DNA of 64,000 nucleotides, taken from contig CM027381.1 of the NCBI GenBank assembly GCA_015680905.1, positions 17,337,501 through 17,401,500 of the forward strand, written 5' to 3'. Below are positions 45,641 through 55,873 of the stretch, in pieces; position 1 is the stretch's first letter; each line of letters opens with the position of its first letter. This stretch comes from Coptis chinensis (lineage: Eukaryota > Streptophyta > Magnoliopsida > Ranunculales > Ranunculaceae). The notes beneath the pieces are model-generated. The model did no database searches, was not told the DNA's origin, and was given only the letters and a program-made list of their open reading frames with translations. A program made the translations under genes and the position numbers.

Positions 45641-45840
45641 ACTCCATATGAGGCGCACCTCTATATATGTTTCTCTTCTTGTAACCTTTGTATCTTGGAG
45701 AGGAGGTTACCTAGTTATATATATAAAAAAAACATTCTCTCATTCATAACTTACATCAATAAGATTTCTCTCTCTCCCTCTCTATCGTTTTCTCTCCATT
45801 GCTTTTCTGCTTGGTTAATGTAGTATTTCTCCTTAAAACA
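45641..45840 (+). repeat. Copia 3' LTR, right part
   Basis: Begins with the ACT duplication and continues as the 5' LTR does: TATCTTGGAGAGGAGGTTAC, TATATATATAAA, CTCTCTCC runs, TTCTGCTTGGTTA. It ends CTTAAAACA at 45840, where about 14 bases present in the 5' LTR (GCTAGTTAATTATA) are missing. Confidence 0.88.
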
Positions 45841-47272
45841 AATAAGTCTCATAATAATTTACAAATAAATCAAATCCATAATATTTTATCCATATTATTA
45901 CAGTTGAAATCAAAGCGAAACTTTTAATGAAATTATTCAATTGCACATTTGAATATACCCATTCGTTCAATTTTATAGAAAATGATTAAAATTTTAAATT
46001 TGTCAATATTGAAAAAGCCAACACATTGATTCAATGGAACGTAAGATAAAACCAAACTAATCAAAATTAAACAATTATTTTTATAAAAACATAAAAATCT
46101 CAATTTTCAAGTGGTGCCCATTTGGTATTTGGATCTGTTTGGTTTTGTTTTGGGTGTGGGTAGCCTTCGGTAAAATAAGTGGTGCCTTAATGAAAATCCA
46201 TATTTTTTAGGTGTTTTTTTAGGTAAATCTCATTCTCTCATTCAAAAGGGCAAAAGTGATAAAGAATAAGATTTCATAAAGGCACTAAACATTGGAAACT
46301 ATAGTAAAATCCATTGAATCATTTTTTCCCCTTATGTAAATGGTTTTAATTATTTAAAAGAGGAAAAAGGTAGACATTTTTCAGTTTGAAAAGACAAGAA
46401 AAATCACCTTTGTTTCAAAATCTATATAACATATTAGGGAAATGTAGGACCCACAACGCCTCCCATCCAATGGCCCAAACAACCTTCTTAGGTTTTCATG
46501 CTACTTGAGACATGGCAAAATGTAGAACTCTTTGGTGGTATGTCATTTTATTAACCCAAACAAGCCTATAGGATTATCTCTTTTTTTAAGTCACACCAAT
46601 AAAGTAGTGGTCGACAAAGACTGCATGGACAGGACACTCTAACCATTTCTTCGGCTGGGCTTTTTACGTATAGCCTCTTTACACCATTTGGGTTGTTATA
46701 ATGTCGGGCCCTAAACAATTTTTGGCTGAACTCTCTAGTCATTTGGTCTGGACTTTTTAAGTCGGTTGACTTGGGTTGGGCTTTTTACAATTGTGCCGTA
46801 CAACACGGGCAAATACTAATTACTTAAAAAACAAGGTTGAAAAACAATAAATACATCCACTGATCCAATGGTCACAACCACCAGGGTAAGTTAAAGATGC
46901 ATACCCTAATCCACATAGTGCAAGAGCTGCAATATTGAAAGGCAAAACTGAAGTGAACGACAGGAGCTGATAAGCAGTGTTTTCAATTTGTACTCGTTTA
47001 TATATATGTTTAGTCATTTAGTGAATTTCCTGAACGCATATTTGAAATTCTAGAAGATTTCTATTGTAGAAATTAAAAGAGAAATGCATTTGCATTGATG
47101 AAAAAGCAGTACACACAGTACACAAGCGCCACAATCCATTGGCAGAAAATGCAGAGTTGCAGACCACCCTTGCTAGAGCACAAAAATTATAACGTTTACT
47201 CCGACTGAAATTCAAAGTGAGTTCCCCTCTTTCAACAAACGGATCAAACAAAGCAAATACTCTCTGCAAACT
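45841..47272. other. Intergenic DNA between copia element and SURF2 3' end
   Basis: AT-rich, no gene seen. The SURF2 3' untranslated region would occupy the right end of this stretch; no single poly(A) signal stands out enough to call. Confidence 0.6.
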
Positions 47273-50200
47273 TCAGGCAATACTTGAATCACCTGAGCTT
47301 TTAGTCCTGCTCTTCTTTTTCCTTGAGGCAAAGCTGCTGGGTCCAATATCTATTGACATGCGCTTTGTCCTGCAAATTAATATAATAAATAAAAAGGGCC
47401 TAATAGGGCATAGTCGTGCAAATTATTGAGGTAATGGAAACACATACCGGACTGAGAGATCCCCAGACTCAAGATCATTCTCTTCCTCTGCTCCTGAGAT
47501 ATAAAGGAAAATTGAAAGCCATTGGTATGCATAAACAAGAAAATGGAGGTTTTGTTATTGTAATAAAAAGGATCATGAGATGTATATATTGATATAGTTT
47601 AGAGTTTACCACCATAATTTTTTTCAATCGATAAAACAAATTTTCATTAATGAAGTGAAATAGTAGAAACCTGAACAGGTGGACCTATAGGCATTTGCAT
47701 GGATACCAAGACATTCCACCCATTGCACCTTTTAACCCACTGACATATTTCCATCTCTCTTCTTGCTCCCTTACAATGACAGTAATGACACTAAGGTCCA
47801 CATCAATATACACAAACTTACACCAGCAAGGAATCCCAGTTAACTATTATGAAATGTCATCCCTCTGAAGATCAAACTCCAGAAATCCCAATCAAAAAGT
47901 TTTTAGATGTCTACCATGATCTGGTGCAGGAATCTTTTTCTAGGTCGAAAACCCTCCTAATTCTTACTTTTCATAAAACCAATATGTTGCCTTAAGAAGG
48001 TGATCTAGTGACCACCTAGCCTTAATGGAGAGTGGGTGAATGATGAAATCACTATCCTAAGGTTTGCTGATGCTATAAAGAGATTGTTTAATGAAGGAAG
48101 AAAACAGAGCAACAAACAAGGAAATGATCCACATCTTCTAGGTGTTGCACAGTGGGCATAAATTTGGAATGTCCAAAACTCCAAACCTCTTCAATTCATT
48201 GGTAGTTTGAAAGCTAGATAAAAGGGATAAGACTGGCACCGAATTTTTCTAAAGGATACTATGGAGATGATTTATTTCTCTTGGAAGACCTGCCTAGCAT
48301 GCCTTTTAGCAAGAGATTTAGAAGGATTCCCTGCGAAAACGTTTCTTGCAGATCGGGGACACAATAATTTGATTGCAAAGCCTTGTCTAAATGGCTGGCA
48401 AACTAAGACAGGCTTGTTTTTCTCCTTTCTAATCAATATCTTTACAACCTAAGTTACATTGGCACGGAAGTGTGTGTCTGAATCCGACACGGATACAAAG
48501 TGTCTGACATGGAAAAAAATCAAGGTATATTACATAAAGTGTTATGTGCCATGTCGGATATATCATTAGGTGTCCATGTAACATAGATTACGACTATCCG
48601 TGTTCTGTGCCGAAAACAATCTGTGTCGGATACATATCCACGTGTCCATTACGACTAAAATATATCATTAGGACTAAAATCTATGTCAGGCTTTGTCCAC
48701 ATTTTATTCTTTAAAAACCCTTAACTTCGGGCCATTTCCATCAGCTTTCCCCTCTGTGTTGCATGGTGAGAAGGTGTAAGTCTCACATCCCGACGGGGAT
48801 ATAATGTCAAACATAACAGGTTTTAAAAAAAAACAAATTTTGGAAACTCGACCACATGTTGGCAACTATATGTTCTAATTTACACGAGCTTGTAGCTCAA
48901 TTGGTTGTGTGCCCCTTTCCTCATGGGAGAGGTTGCAAGTTCGAATCCCACCAAGTATTGATTGGGGATTTCTTTCTTGCGTAATTATGTGATAGGCTTT
49001 TGGGCTAGGTGAGCTTTCGGGCTAGAGACAGGTGCTACTACAATTGGTGGACCAAGGAGCGCAAGCAAGTCTTCTTGGACAACAAGGTGGAGCCAGTTGG
49101 GTCTACTCAAAAATGGCGCATCGGCGACACCTTCAGGCTAGGTTCCCTTCGGGGTTGATAAGCCTTCTGGCAATGTAAACCTTCAGGCTAAAGACAGGGT
49201 TTTGCTACAATTGGTGGACCAAGGAGCGAATGCAAGTCTTCTTGGACAACAAGGTGGAGGCGGTTGGGTCTACTAAAAAATAGAGAATCGGAGAGAGCCT
49301 TCGGGGTTGATGAGCCTTTAGGCAATGTAAGCCTTCGATCTAGGGTCCTTCAATGTAACCGGTGTGGGTCTGTCTGCCTTAAATATTTCAAAAAATATAT
49401 ATATGTTCTAATTTTACAAATTCTTAATAACTACAATAAACAAGGAAAGACTCACGTAAGGACCAAGGTATTCAGTTTGGGATAAAAAACATAATATATT
49501 CTTAAGTTGCATCATTGCATCAACAAGCTATGCTTGATATTTGAGAACATCTTATGTCTTTCCTCTTGTTTCACCAATTGATCACAAGCAAAGTCTTTAA
49601 CAAATATCTGAATAGTGTATTTAGACAATTAAGTACCCATTCACATTATAGATCACACATTTGAATTTATACAATCAAATTCATGCGTGGTATTTATCCA
49701 ACACATCAACAACTTAATTAAAATTGATATTCAAATCCTACATAAGCTAGATACTTGCTACCTATGAAGCACCGATACGTCCCTAAGGGTGAAGTATCCG
49801 TGTCCGATACGTGTCCGACACGGATACGCCCGATACGTGTCGGATACGCGGGGGCCAGTAATCTCACACATACAAGAAATGTTTTTGGAACTTCAACAAA
49901 AAAAAAACAAGTGAAATAAAATCCAAGTTAAGAAGAGATGCAAGAGAAGAAAGATGAAGTTAATCCAAGTTATACATGTAAGTTGCTGCTTAATGTGTTT
50001 GAATTGGTCATTTTATGAAGTAGAATTGTCATTTTAATTTGAATTTGGTGAAAAATGCTCAATTATATAATATTTATATATATATTATTCAAACGTGTCC
50101 ATGAAGTATCCGTGTCCTATATTTTTGAAAAATGCCGTGTCCGCGTATCCGTGTCGTGTCGTATCCGTGTCGCGTATCGGTATCCGTGCTTCCTAGCTTG

Positions 50201-53200
50201 CTACCATGATTGTAATACACTTGAGTACAAAATAATTCATTTTAATGTTTTGTTAGATGTAGTATACTCGTTTCATCAACAATACGCTAGCCTTAGCATA
50301 AACAAATGTATTCAAAACAATTTTAGCAAGAAACACCATATGGACTTAGGGTAAATATATATGAGGGGGTCTAAGGATACCATCAGTAGTAAAGATCAAT
50401 TTTACATGTTCTACTATCAGAACTTAGATTAAGTCTTCAAGACCGACCACAACAGCTTGATGACTTCACCAACAATTTTTGTGATTTGGATCTCTTACCT
50501 GTACATTAAGGTGGGCAGTTAAGTATCACAGTTTCATTTAGAAGCCTGTATATAGCTTTAAATCCCATCAAAATGATGCAGTAATGTGAAAGATGAAAGG
50601 CTTTCCTTGCACTGCATCTACATTGCCCATGACACATTGGAATCGCTTAATCAGTTAAATTAGACGTATGAAATGTTTATTCTGTATAGCCACTTGAACA
50701 GTTCAGTCTTCAAGAGATAATTTAAGCTATGACCGCAAACCATGTAAAACTGATATTTACGACTAATGGGGACTATTTATGAGTTTTCCACAATCCCTGT
50801 ACACCATCTATAAGAGGAAGAAAAAAATAGAAGAGAACAGAAAAAAGAGTTGGGTTGGGCCAACTATGTCAGCTTCCAATGTATCCTCTGAAGAAATCAA
50901 ACACTAAAGTTCACTGTTCAGTAGTAGAGCCTTGGTCCCTATAGAGGCGCTGATCCTCCATCCTAACTATTACAAGAAAGTTGCGTTCAGATAGAAGATC
51001 ATTTCCGACTGGATTGCCTCCTTGATTCTATAGATTTCTACTACTGATAGAAGTCTACTCAAACTGACTCTTCATGGTTTTGTATATTGCAACCCGTTCC
51101 AGTTTCCACATCCAATGGAGACACTGAGACATGTCTGCCCGCCACTCGGAATGGCGTGTGGTAAAATCAACAAACTCAAACGCCACTCTGAACTGGTGTG
51201 TGACAAAGTCCACCACAAGTTCACACAATCACTGCACGCCACTGAGAGTGGCGTGTGAAGATTATTAAAATTATGTGCACGCCAGTGGGAGTGGCGTCTG
51301 GTCTCTATTGCATATGCACTGAAATATGCAGGCAGCTGAGGGGATGATGTTGCAGCACACCATTGGACCTTATATCCCCCTTATATTTGGTGAGGAGTGA
51401 TTCTGATGTTTATGGGCTCGTACCTAACAATGATGAGGTGTGTGGCTCTCGAGCAAATGCCTGTGTGTTCGAATCCCGTAGTGATATTCATTTATTTATG
51501 TGTAATTCAATAAAGTTAACAACCCTTGCATAGTTCACTGGTGTTCAAACCCAGGATTGTAAAGGCATAAGAGGACTGCTTTCCTCAGTAACCATATGTT
51601 GATGCAAACAACTAGAGTGTAAGTAAATCTTAACGGTTCAACTTTACTTTATGCCTGGAATCCCTTACAATAAGCTCAAAAGATGAGGGACCTTTTCAAT
51701 GGCTAAATTACAATATTATAAAGAATAATTCTAAAGAAGGGGGCATTATAGGGCTGCACTGGGGAGGGGTTTCTTGTGATGCTCCCTCAAGCATCACAAG
51801 CTAGGGTCCCATACAAGGGATGCATGGGATATTCAATAATCCTCCAGCCGCCTCACAAATTAGTTATTCCTAATTGAGTCAATAAACTGTCAAGATAACT
51901 ACAGAATAAACTCATTTCTAATATCTTAATATTGGGTCAAGGAAACTACAGAGATCAAAAACTGCTAGTTCCTACAGAGCTATTGAGATTGAACAGACCC
52001 AACATGAAATTAGATCTCTATGAAAGTATGAAATATACGTACAGAAAGCAACTAAACCGCATCACTGAAATACAACGGTGTGAACAGAATACCATGGCAA
52101 ACCCCAATGCAGATTCTATAGAGTGTGTATAAATTCAACTTTGATAAAACCATAGCTGTACATCTGTTGCTTTTGGACACCGTTCTATTGACCATCTATT
52201 CTTTCACCAACTTTCCCAATAAAAATACTCCTAAAATGCTAGTACCCAATGAGCGTGAGTAGTGCATCTCTATATATTCCCTATCCATCCTCTATCTATC
52301 TTATAGCCATACCCAGGTTCTATTCACCCAAGGCAAGCAACAAGTAACAACCACTTACCAACAAAGAAATACAGGGCCATAAATCATTTTAATTAATGTT
52401 CGGGTTGGATCCCTGACAAACTCCCCAAACAATAACTACAATCATGCTAAGGACTCACTCTTACTTGTTAACAAAACAAAACAAATGTAGGAAAGGAAAG
52501 GAAATTAGAAACCTTACCTATTGTATTCTCATCATCCGATTCGAGCCCTGACTCCGCATCAGAATCCCATCTGTCTTGCCCATCATCAAAATCCCATCGA
52601 CTCCCAACCGGAGGAGACCAGAAATCAGGTTCTTCCAACTCACTGACATCATCATCATCACTAGGTTGCTTTTCTCTCATTGCCTCTTTATCTACTTCAT
52701 CACACTCATCCTTGTTTCTTTTATCCTTGTTTTTCTTACCTTTCTTCAATCCTTTATCAACTTTCTCTTCCTCCTTCTCTACTTCCATCTTCTTGGGTGC
52801 CAACATTTCCATCTCCTTTTGTTCTGTCAATTAAACTTTTCACATTTCAATAAACAAAATATAACAATGAACATCCTCTAAACTAAAGGCAACTAGTCTA
52901 TTTATCATACCTAATTTATTTAAAAATCTTTTCCCATTAATGTGCTTCCAAATATGTTCCTCGGACTTGTTCACAATATGTCCAGTCAGCTTACAAACCA
53001 GCTTCAACCTGCATAATAATATTACGTTGAAATAAGAGTAGTAATAAGATTTCTAAAGAGGGGGGGTCTTGAAATTATACCTGCAGGTAGGGTCTTGTTT
53101 GAACAAATTGAGTGGAGGTTTTTTCTGTTTAAGAGCGGAGTCAATAAGACCCAACCTACATCGTTTGCAGTTACTGTATGAGTCTTTGTCTTTGGCTAAC

Positions 53201-53310
53201 ATTTCATGACCGGTTTCTATACATTTGAACCGCCCGTTTTCGAGGTTTGTGAAAGTTGGGGGACCTAATAAGTTTTCACCCTCTTTTTCTACCTTCTCCA
53301 CTGTCTCCAT
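47273..53310 (-). CDS. SURF2: SURF2 (surfeit locus protein 2 family), intact five-exon gene
   Basis: SURF2 proteins are conserved eukaryotic proteins, nuclear/nucleolar in animals; the biochemical role in plants is not established. Exons on the minus strand: 53310-53081, 53008-52911, 52823-52518, 47493-47448 and 47369-47273 (stop at 47273-47275). All four junctions are GT-AG and keep frame; the 777 bases give 258 residues, close to other family members. The N-terminus is METVEKVEKEGENLLGPPTF, then GRFKCIETGHEMLAKDKDSY, CRLGLIDSALKQKKPPLNLF and, across exon 2, LKLVCKLTGHIVNKSEEHIW. Exon 3 is a Lys/Glu/Asp-rich, probably disordered region with EEPDFWSPPVGSRWDFDDGQ. The C-terminus is TKRMSIDIGPSSFASRKKKS, a basic tail. 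Intron 3 is 5024 bases (47494-52517) and filled with repeats; the other introns are 72-87 bases. Confidence 0.95.
48886..48960 (+). repeat. tRNA-like SINE head in SURF2 intron 3
   Basis: TGTAGCTCAATTGGTT (A box) at 48891-48906 and GCAAGTTCGAATCCCACC (B box) at about 48935-48952 have tRNA spacing. They are followed by a non-tRNA body starting AAGTATTGATTGGGG. It lacks a closing acceptor stem, so it is a SINE head and not a tRNA gene. Confidence 0.6.
49021..49340. repeat. 166-bp tandem duplication in SURF2 intron 3
   Basis: Copy 1 begins GCTAGAGACAGG at 49021, copy 2 GCTAAAGACAGGG at 49187. Both contain CAATTGGTGGACCAAGGAGC, AGTCTTCTTGGACAACAAGG and CTTCGGGGTTGAT. The second copy is slightly shorter. 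The unit lies downstream of the SINE head and may be part of the same repeat. Confidence 0.85.
49763..50196. mobile_element. MITE-like element with 9-bp target duplication (Mutator type) in SURF2 intron 3
   Basis: The 434-bp element starts TATGAAGCACCGATACG and ends CGGTATCCGTGCTTCCTAG. The ends are imperfect inverted repeats sharing GAAGCAC and CCGATACG. It is flanked by a perfect 9-bp direct repeat CTTGCTACC (49754-49762 and 50197-50205), the length typical of Mutator-like elements. Both ends are rich in GTGTCCG and CGGATAC motifs. No transposase is encoded. A related but incomplete GTGTCCG-rich stretch lies at about 48470-48660. Confidence 0.8.
51139..51301. repeat. Array of four short hairpins in SURF2 intron 3
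   Basis: Four GCCACT...AGTGGC-type palindromes occur in 163 bases: near 51139-51161, 51180-51201, 51235-51255 and 51278-51301. The third is perfect (CACGCCACT, 3-base loop, AGTGGCGTG); the others have one to three mismatches in the stem. Confidence 0.75.
51415..51520 (+). repeat. Weak tRNA-like repeat
   Basis: GTGTTCGAATCCCG at about 51467 is a good B box, and a poor A-box-like stretch lies about 45 bases upstream. Low confidence that this is a SINE. Confidence 0.3.
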
Positions 53311-54270
53311 GCCCCCTTTGTTTTTTCTTGTGATTATTAGTTAGGGTTTTAGGATTAAGGATTGTTTTTGCTGTGGCTTTACACACTGGCTGGAGTGGGA
53401 CCTATAATTTGGCTTCCTTGGAAATTTCGAGATATTTTTATGAAATTTTCGTGAAACTTCGAAAAATATAGAAAAATAACTGTGATGCCACGAGGGCAGT
53501 GGCGATGGGTTTCGGCAGTTTGAGAGAATAAGATAATGGTGGGGAGGAGGAGAGACTGCAAAGTATGAGAGTTGTTGTAGTCACACACTTTGTAAAATCC
53601 TCGAAATTTGGTATAAATGGATCGACATAAGCATCTGGTAGGACATGTCACAAGGACATAAGCATCTGCTAACTTGTCTCGGCATTTTATCGAACGAAGG
53701 CGACATTTGAAGAACATAACCTTGCTTAGTTTCTTCATAAGTATCGTCTCCAATTCTACTAATCATTGCACATGCAACAAATATCCAAAAAGTATGCTGG
53801 AATTATAAAGATACCAAGATCGAATAGCAAAGGTAATTGGATCTGTTCATACTGTTGTTCAGTCCATGGTGTTACACTTTTCACTTTGGTTGGAGTGATT
53901 TGAATAAATTTGGAAACAGGGATAAGCTGGTCTACATGATCATGCGCTCGCTGCTATTGTGAGGCACCACTAGACCTGGTATCACGCACGTTTGTACGTG
54001 GATTAATATTCAGTAACAACTATATAACAATAAACGCGGAGGTGTCTTTATATAATAAAATAACTACTAAATCTAATTGGATCTCAAATAGGAAACCATC
54101 CTAAATCCTATTCCTAAATTAGGAAACCAAATAAAATAGAAACTACCTATTAACTAATTAATCTTTACTCATGCATCATGTTCGCTACGGCTCACTTGAT
54201 TAAACTATTATATTAATGAAATGTTCACTTTTACAAAAACATTAAATTAAAGTGGAAAATATTGGAAACA
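53311..54270. other. SURF2 upstream region
   Basis: No coding sequence is supported; the minus-strand frame 53379-53753 is unrecognised. The stretch GGGTTTTAGGATTAAGG at 53344 and onward would be in the SURF2 5' leader or promoter. A diverged copy lies at 54793-54840. TATATAATAAAATAA near 54050 could be promoter-like, but nothing links it to a gene. Confidence 0.45.
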
Positions 54271-54274
54271 TATG

Positions 54275-54700
54275 AACGAAGCGGTTTGGGATCATCAAGG
54301 ATCGCTCATTGGTAGAAATTATGTGTATCGTGATCAATATGATGTCCAAACTGAATTATGAGAGATTACTTTAAGCAAAACCTGAAATATCCACTTGATT
54401 GTGTTTCGGATGAGGCATATGATGCAACGCAATCTCTTCTTCCGAATCTTCAAAGCCTTTACTAACTATGTTGAGTATTTCACATACAAGGTTAATGACA
54501 TTGAAAGTCATGCTTGACGAGTATGTGAAAATTGATATTTGTATTCGTGTTTTACATATGGGTGTGCCGCAGTTGCTCAAGATGAATACATTCAAACTGC
54601 AGAGTCCACTTTTTTCGAAAGCTTGAGGCATTTTGGTGATGTCGTGATCACAATCTTTGAAGAATAATATACAATGTCTACTTCAACAAAGTGAAGCTCG
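54275..54700 (+). pseudogene. PIF/Harbinger transposase remnant (HARBI1-like)
   Basis: PIF/Harbinger transposases cut and paste DNA through a DDE nuclease domain. Across shifting frames the order of blocks fits the N-terminal part of the plant family: GRNYVYRDQYD, RDYFKQNLKYPLDC, FRMRHMMQRNLFFRIFKAF, YFTYKVNDIES, then YGCAAVAQDEYIQTAESTFF and ESLRHFGDVVITIFEE. The catalytic DDE half is absent. Stops and shifts show an old fragment. No terminal inverted repeats were found around it. Confidence 0.75.
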
Positions 54701-54792
54701 TGCCTTTTCGGGGAATAAAACTCACTTCCCAAATCATTTCTATACCAATTTATTTTGTTTAAAAAATAGCTACAATTAGACGGCACAACTTA

Positions 54793-54840
54793 TGGGTTTT
54801 AGGATTATGGATTGTTTTTGTTGTAGTTTTACACAGTGGT
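54793..54840. repeat. Diverged copy of the SURF2 leader sequence
   Basis: TGGGTTTTAGGATTATGG, ATTGTTTTTGTTG, TTTTACACAGTGG matches 53344-53390 (GGGTTTTAGGATTAAGG, ATTGTTTTTGCTG, CTTTACACACTGG) with about five mismatches in 46 bases. The two copies are in direct orientation, 1.45 kb apart, and bracket the Harbinger remnant. Confidence 0.7.
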
Positions 54841-54849
54841 GTCTGGTTT

Positions 54850-55640
54850 TAGATTTTTAGTATGTTTTAACTTTTAAGCAAATCCAATGGGGTGCTATAT
54901 GGGTTGCTAAATTGGCAGCCGTATAAGCATCCAAAACACTTTTTTCGATAATACCCCAAAAACGCTTTTTTCAATAATACCCCAAACACAAAAATAGGAT
55001 GTTGTAGATGTGTGGATTTCTACCTACGACCTGATATTGAGGTTGATGGGGAATGACTACACTCTTGCTTGGGATAAGAGTTGCCTACATATCAAGTTTC
55101 TTGGGTGAACTTGAATCAAGCCTTACATCGTTCATCTCTCTCTAATTATAGGTATTTGATCTGACTTTCCTTATTTACTTCAGGCCGTTGTCAAGTGTAG
55201 ATCCATATATTGTGCTCTCTTGATGATTCATCATTAATTCTGTTGTTACAAAGTAAATGCCTCCTTCATTGGTGCATTGACTAAGTTTCAGGATCACGGT
55301 AGATCATTTGTTTCCATGTATGACTGTATTTGATATTTTGGACGACCTGAGCTTGAGTCGTGGTTACGTCCTGGTGGCATAGTACGACCTAAGAATATAT
55401 GAGCTATGAAGATACGACCTGGTGTGTGGACACATGTGCTGTAGTGATTGGTTTAAGAACGGAGGGTACTTACACAACCCCCTTTATTTTATTTATTTTT
55501 TGGATAGCATTGGTGTGAAAAGAAAATAAAATAAAGTTTTTACACATGTCATATAGGTGGTTTATTTGAACGATTTTGGAAAATGTGAGAGAACTGTTTG
55601 GATTTAATTCATGGGCCCAACTCGCGGCGGGTTTGTGGGC
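54850..55640. other. Non-coding, with CGACCTG motifs
   Basis: No gene seen. A short duplication (AATACCCCAAAAACGC / AATACCCCAAACAC) lies near 54951-54985. CGACCTG-type words recur at about 55025, 55343, 55387 and 55412, and continue through the following pseudogene and beyond. Confidence 0.5.
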
Positions 55641-55873
55641 GAGGTAAGTTGGTTATGATTGTGTTTTGTGGGAAGGCAAAACGTTTTGGTTCTTTTCGAG
55701 ATTTGTGCAGCTAAAGGGTTTTTATGTCTGAAGGTCTTTCATCTCCTCATTTTATCAAAACAAAGGAAGAAGCAGAAAAAGAAAAGCAAAAAACTTTCCA
55801 ACCTTTTATCTCCAGGTGCGTTTCTCTTTGATACACAAAGTTAGATCTTTTTGTTTCCTTTTTGCTTTTCTCA

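Larger units (their letters stand above)
24387..45840 (+). mobile_element. Ty1-copia retrotransposon expanded by two nested insertions
   Basis: The 5' LTR is 24387-24641 (TGTTAT...ATAACA). The 3' LTR begins at 38087, is split by a CACTA element, and finishes at 45840. The interior is 24642-26300 and 35651-38086, separated by Ty3-gypsy element B. Subtracting both insertions leaves about 4.6 kb, a normal copia size. Coding remnants are integrase, RT and RNase H only; no gag or protease was recognised. The 5-bp flanks (ATTTT and AATAA) do not match, and the 3' LTR seems to lack about 14 bases near its end, so the right border has changed since insertion. Confidence 0.85.

Noticed and set aside
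48886-48960. True tRNA gene
   Set aside because: A and B boxes are present but the acceptor stem does not close and a repeat body follows; called as SINE head.
53379-53753. 124-codon minus-strand frame upstream of SURF2
   Set aside because: No recognisable motif, stop-rich neighbourhood, no splice link to SURF2; kept as non-coding.
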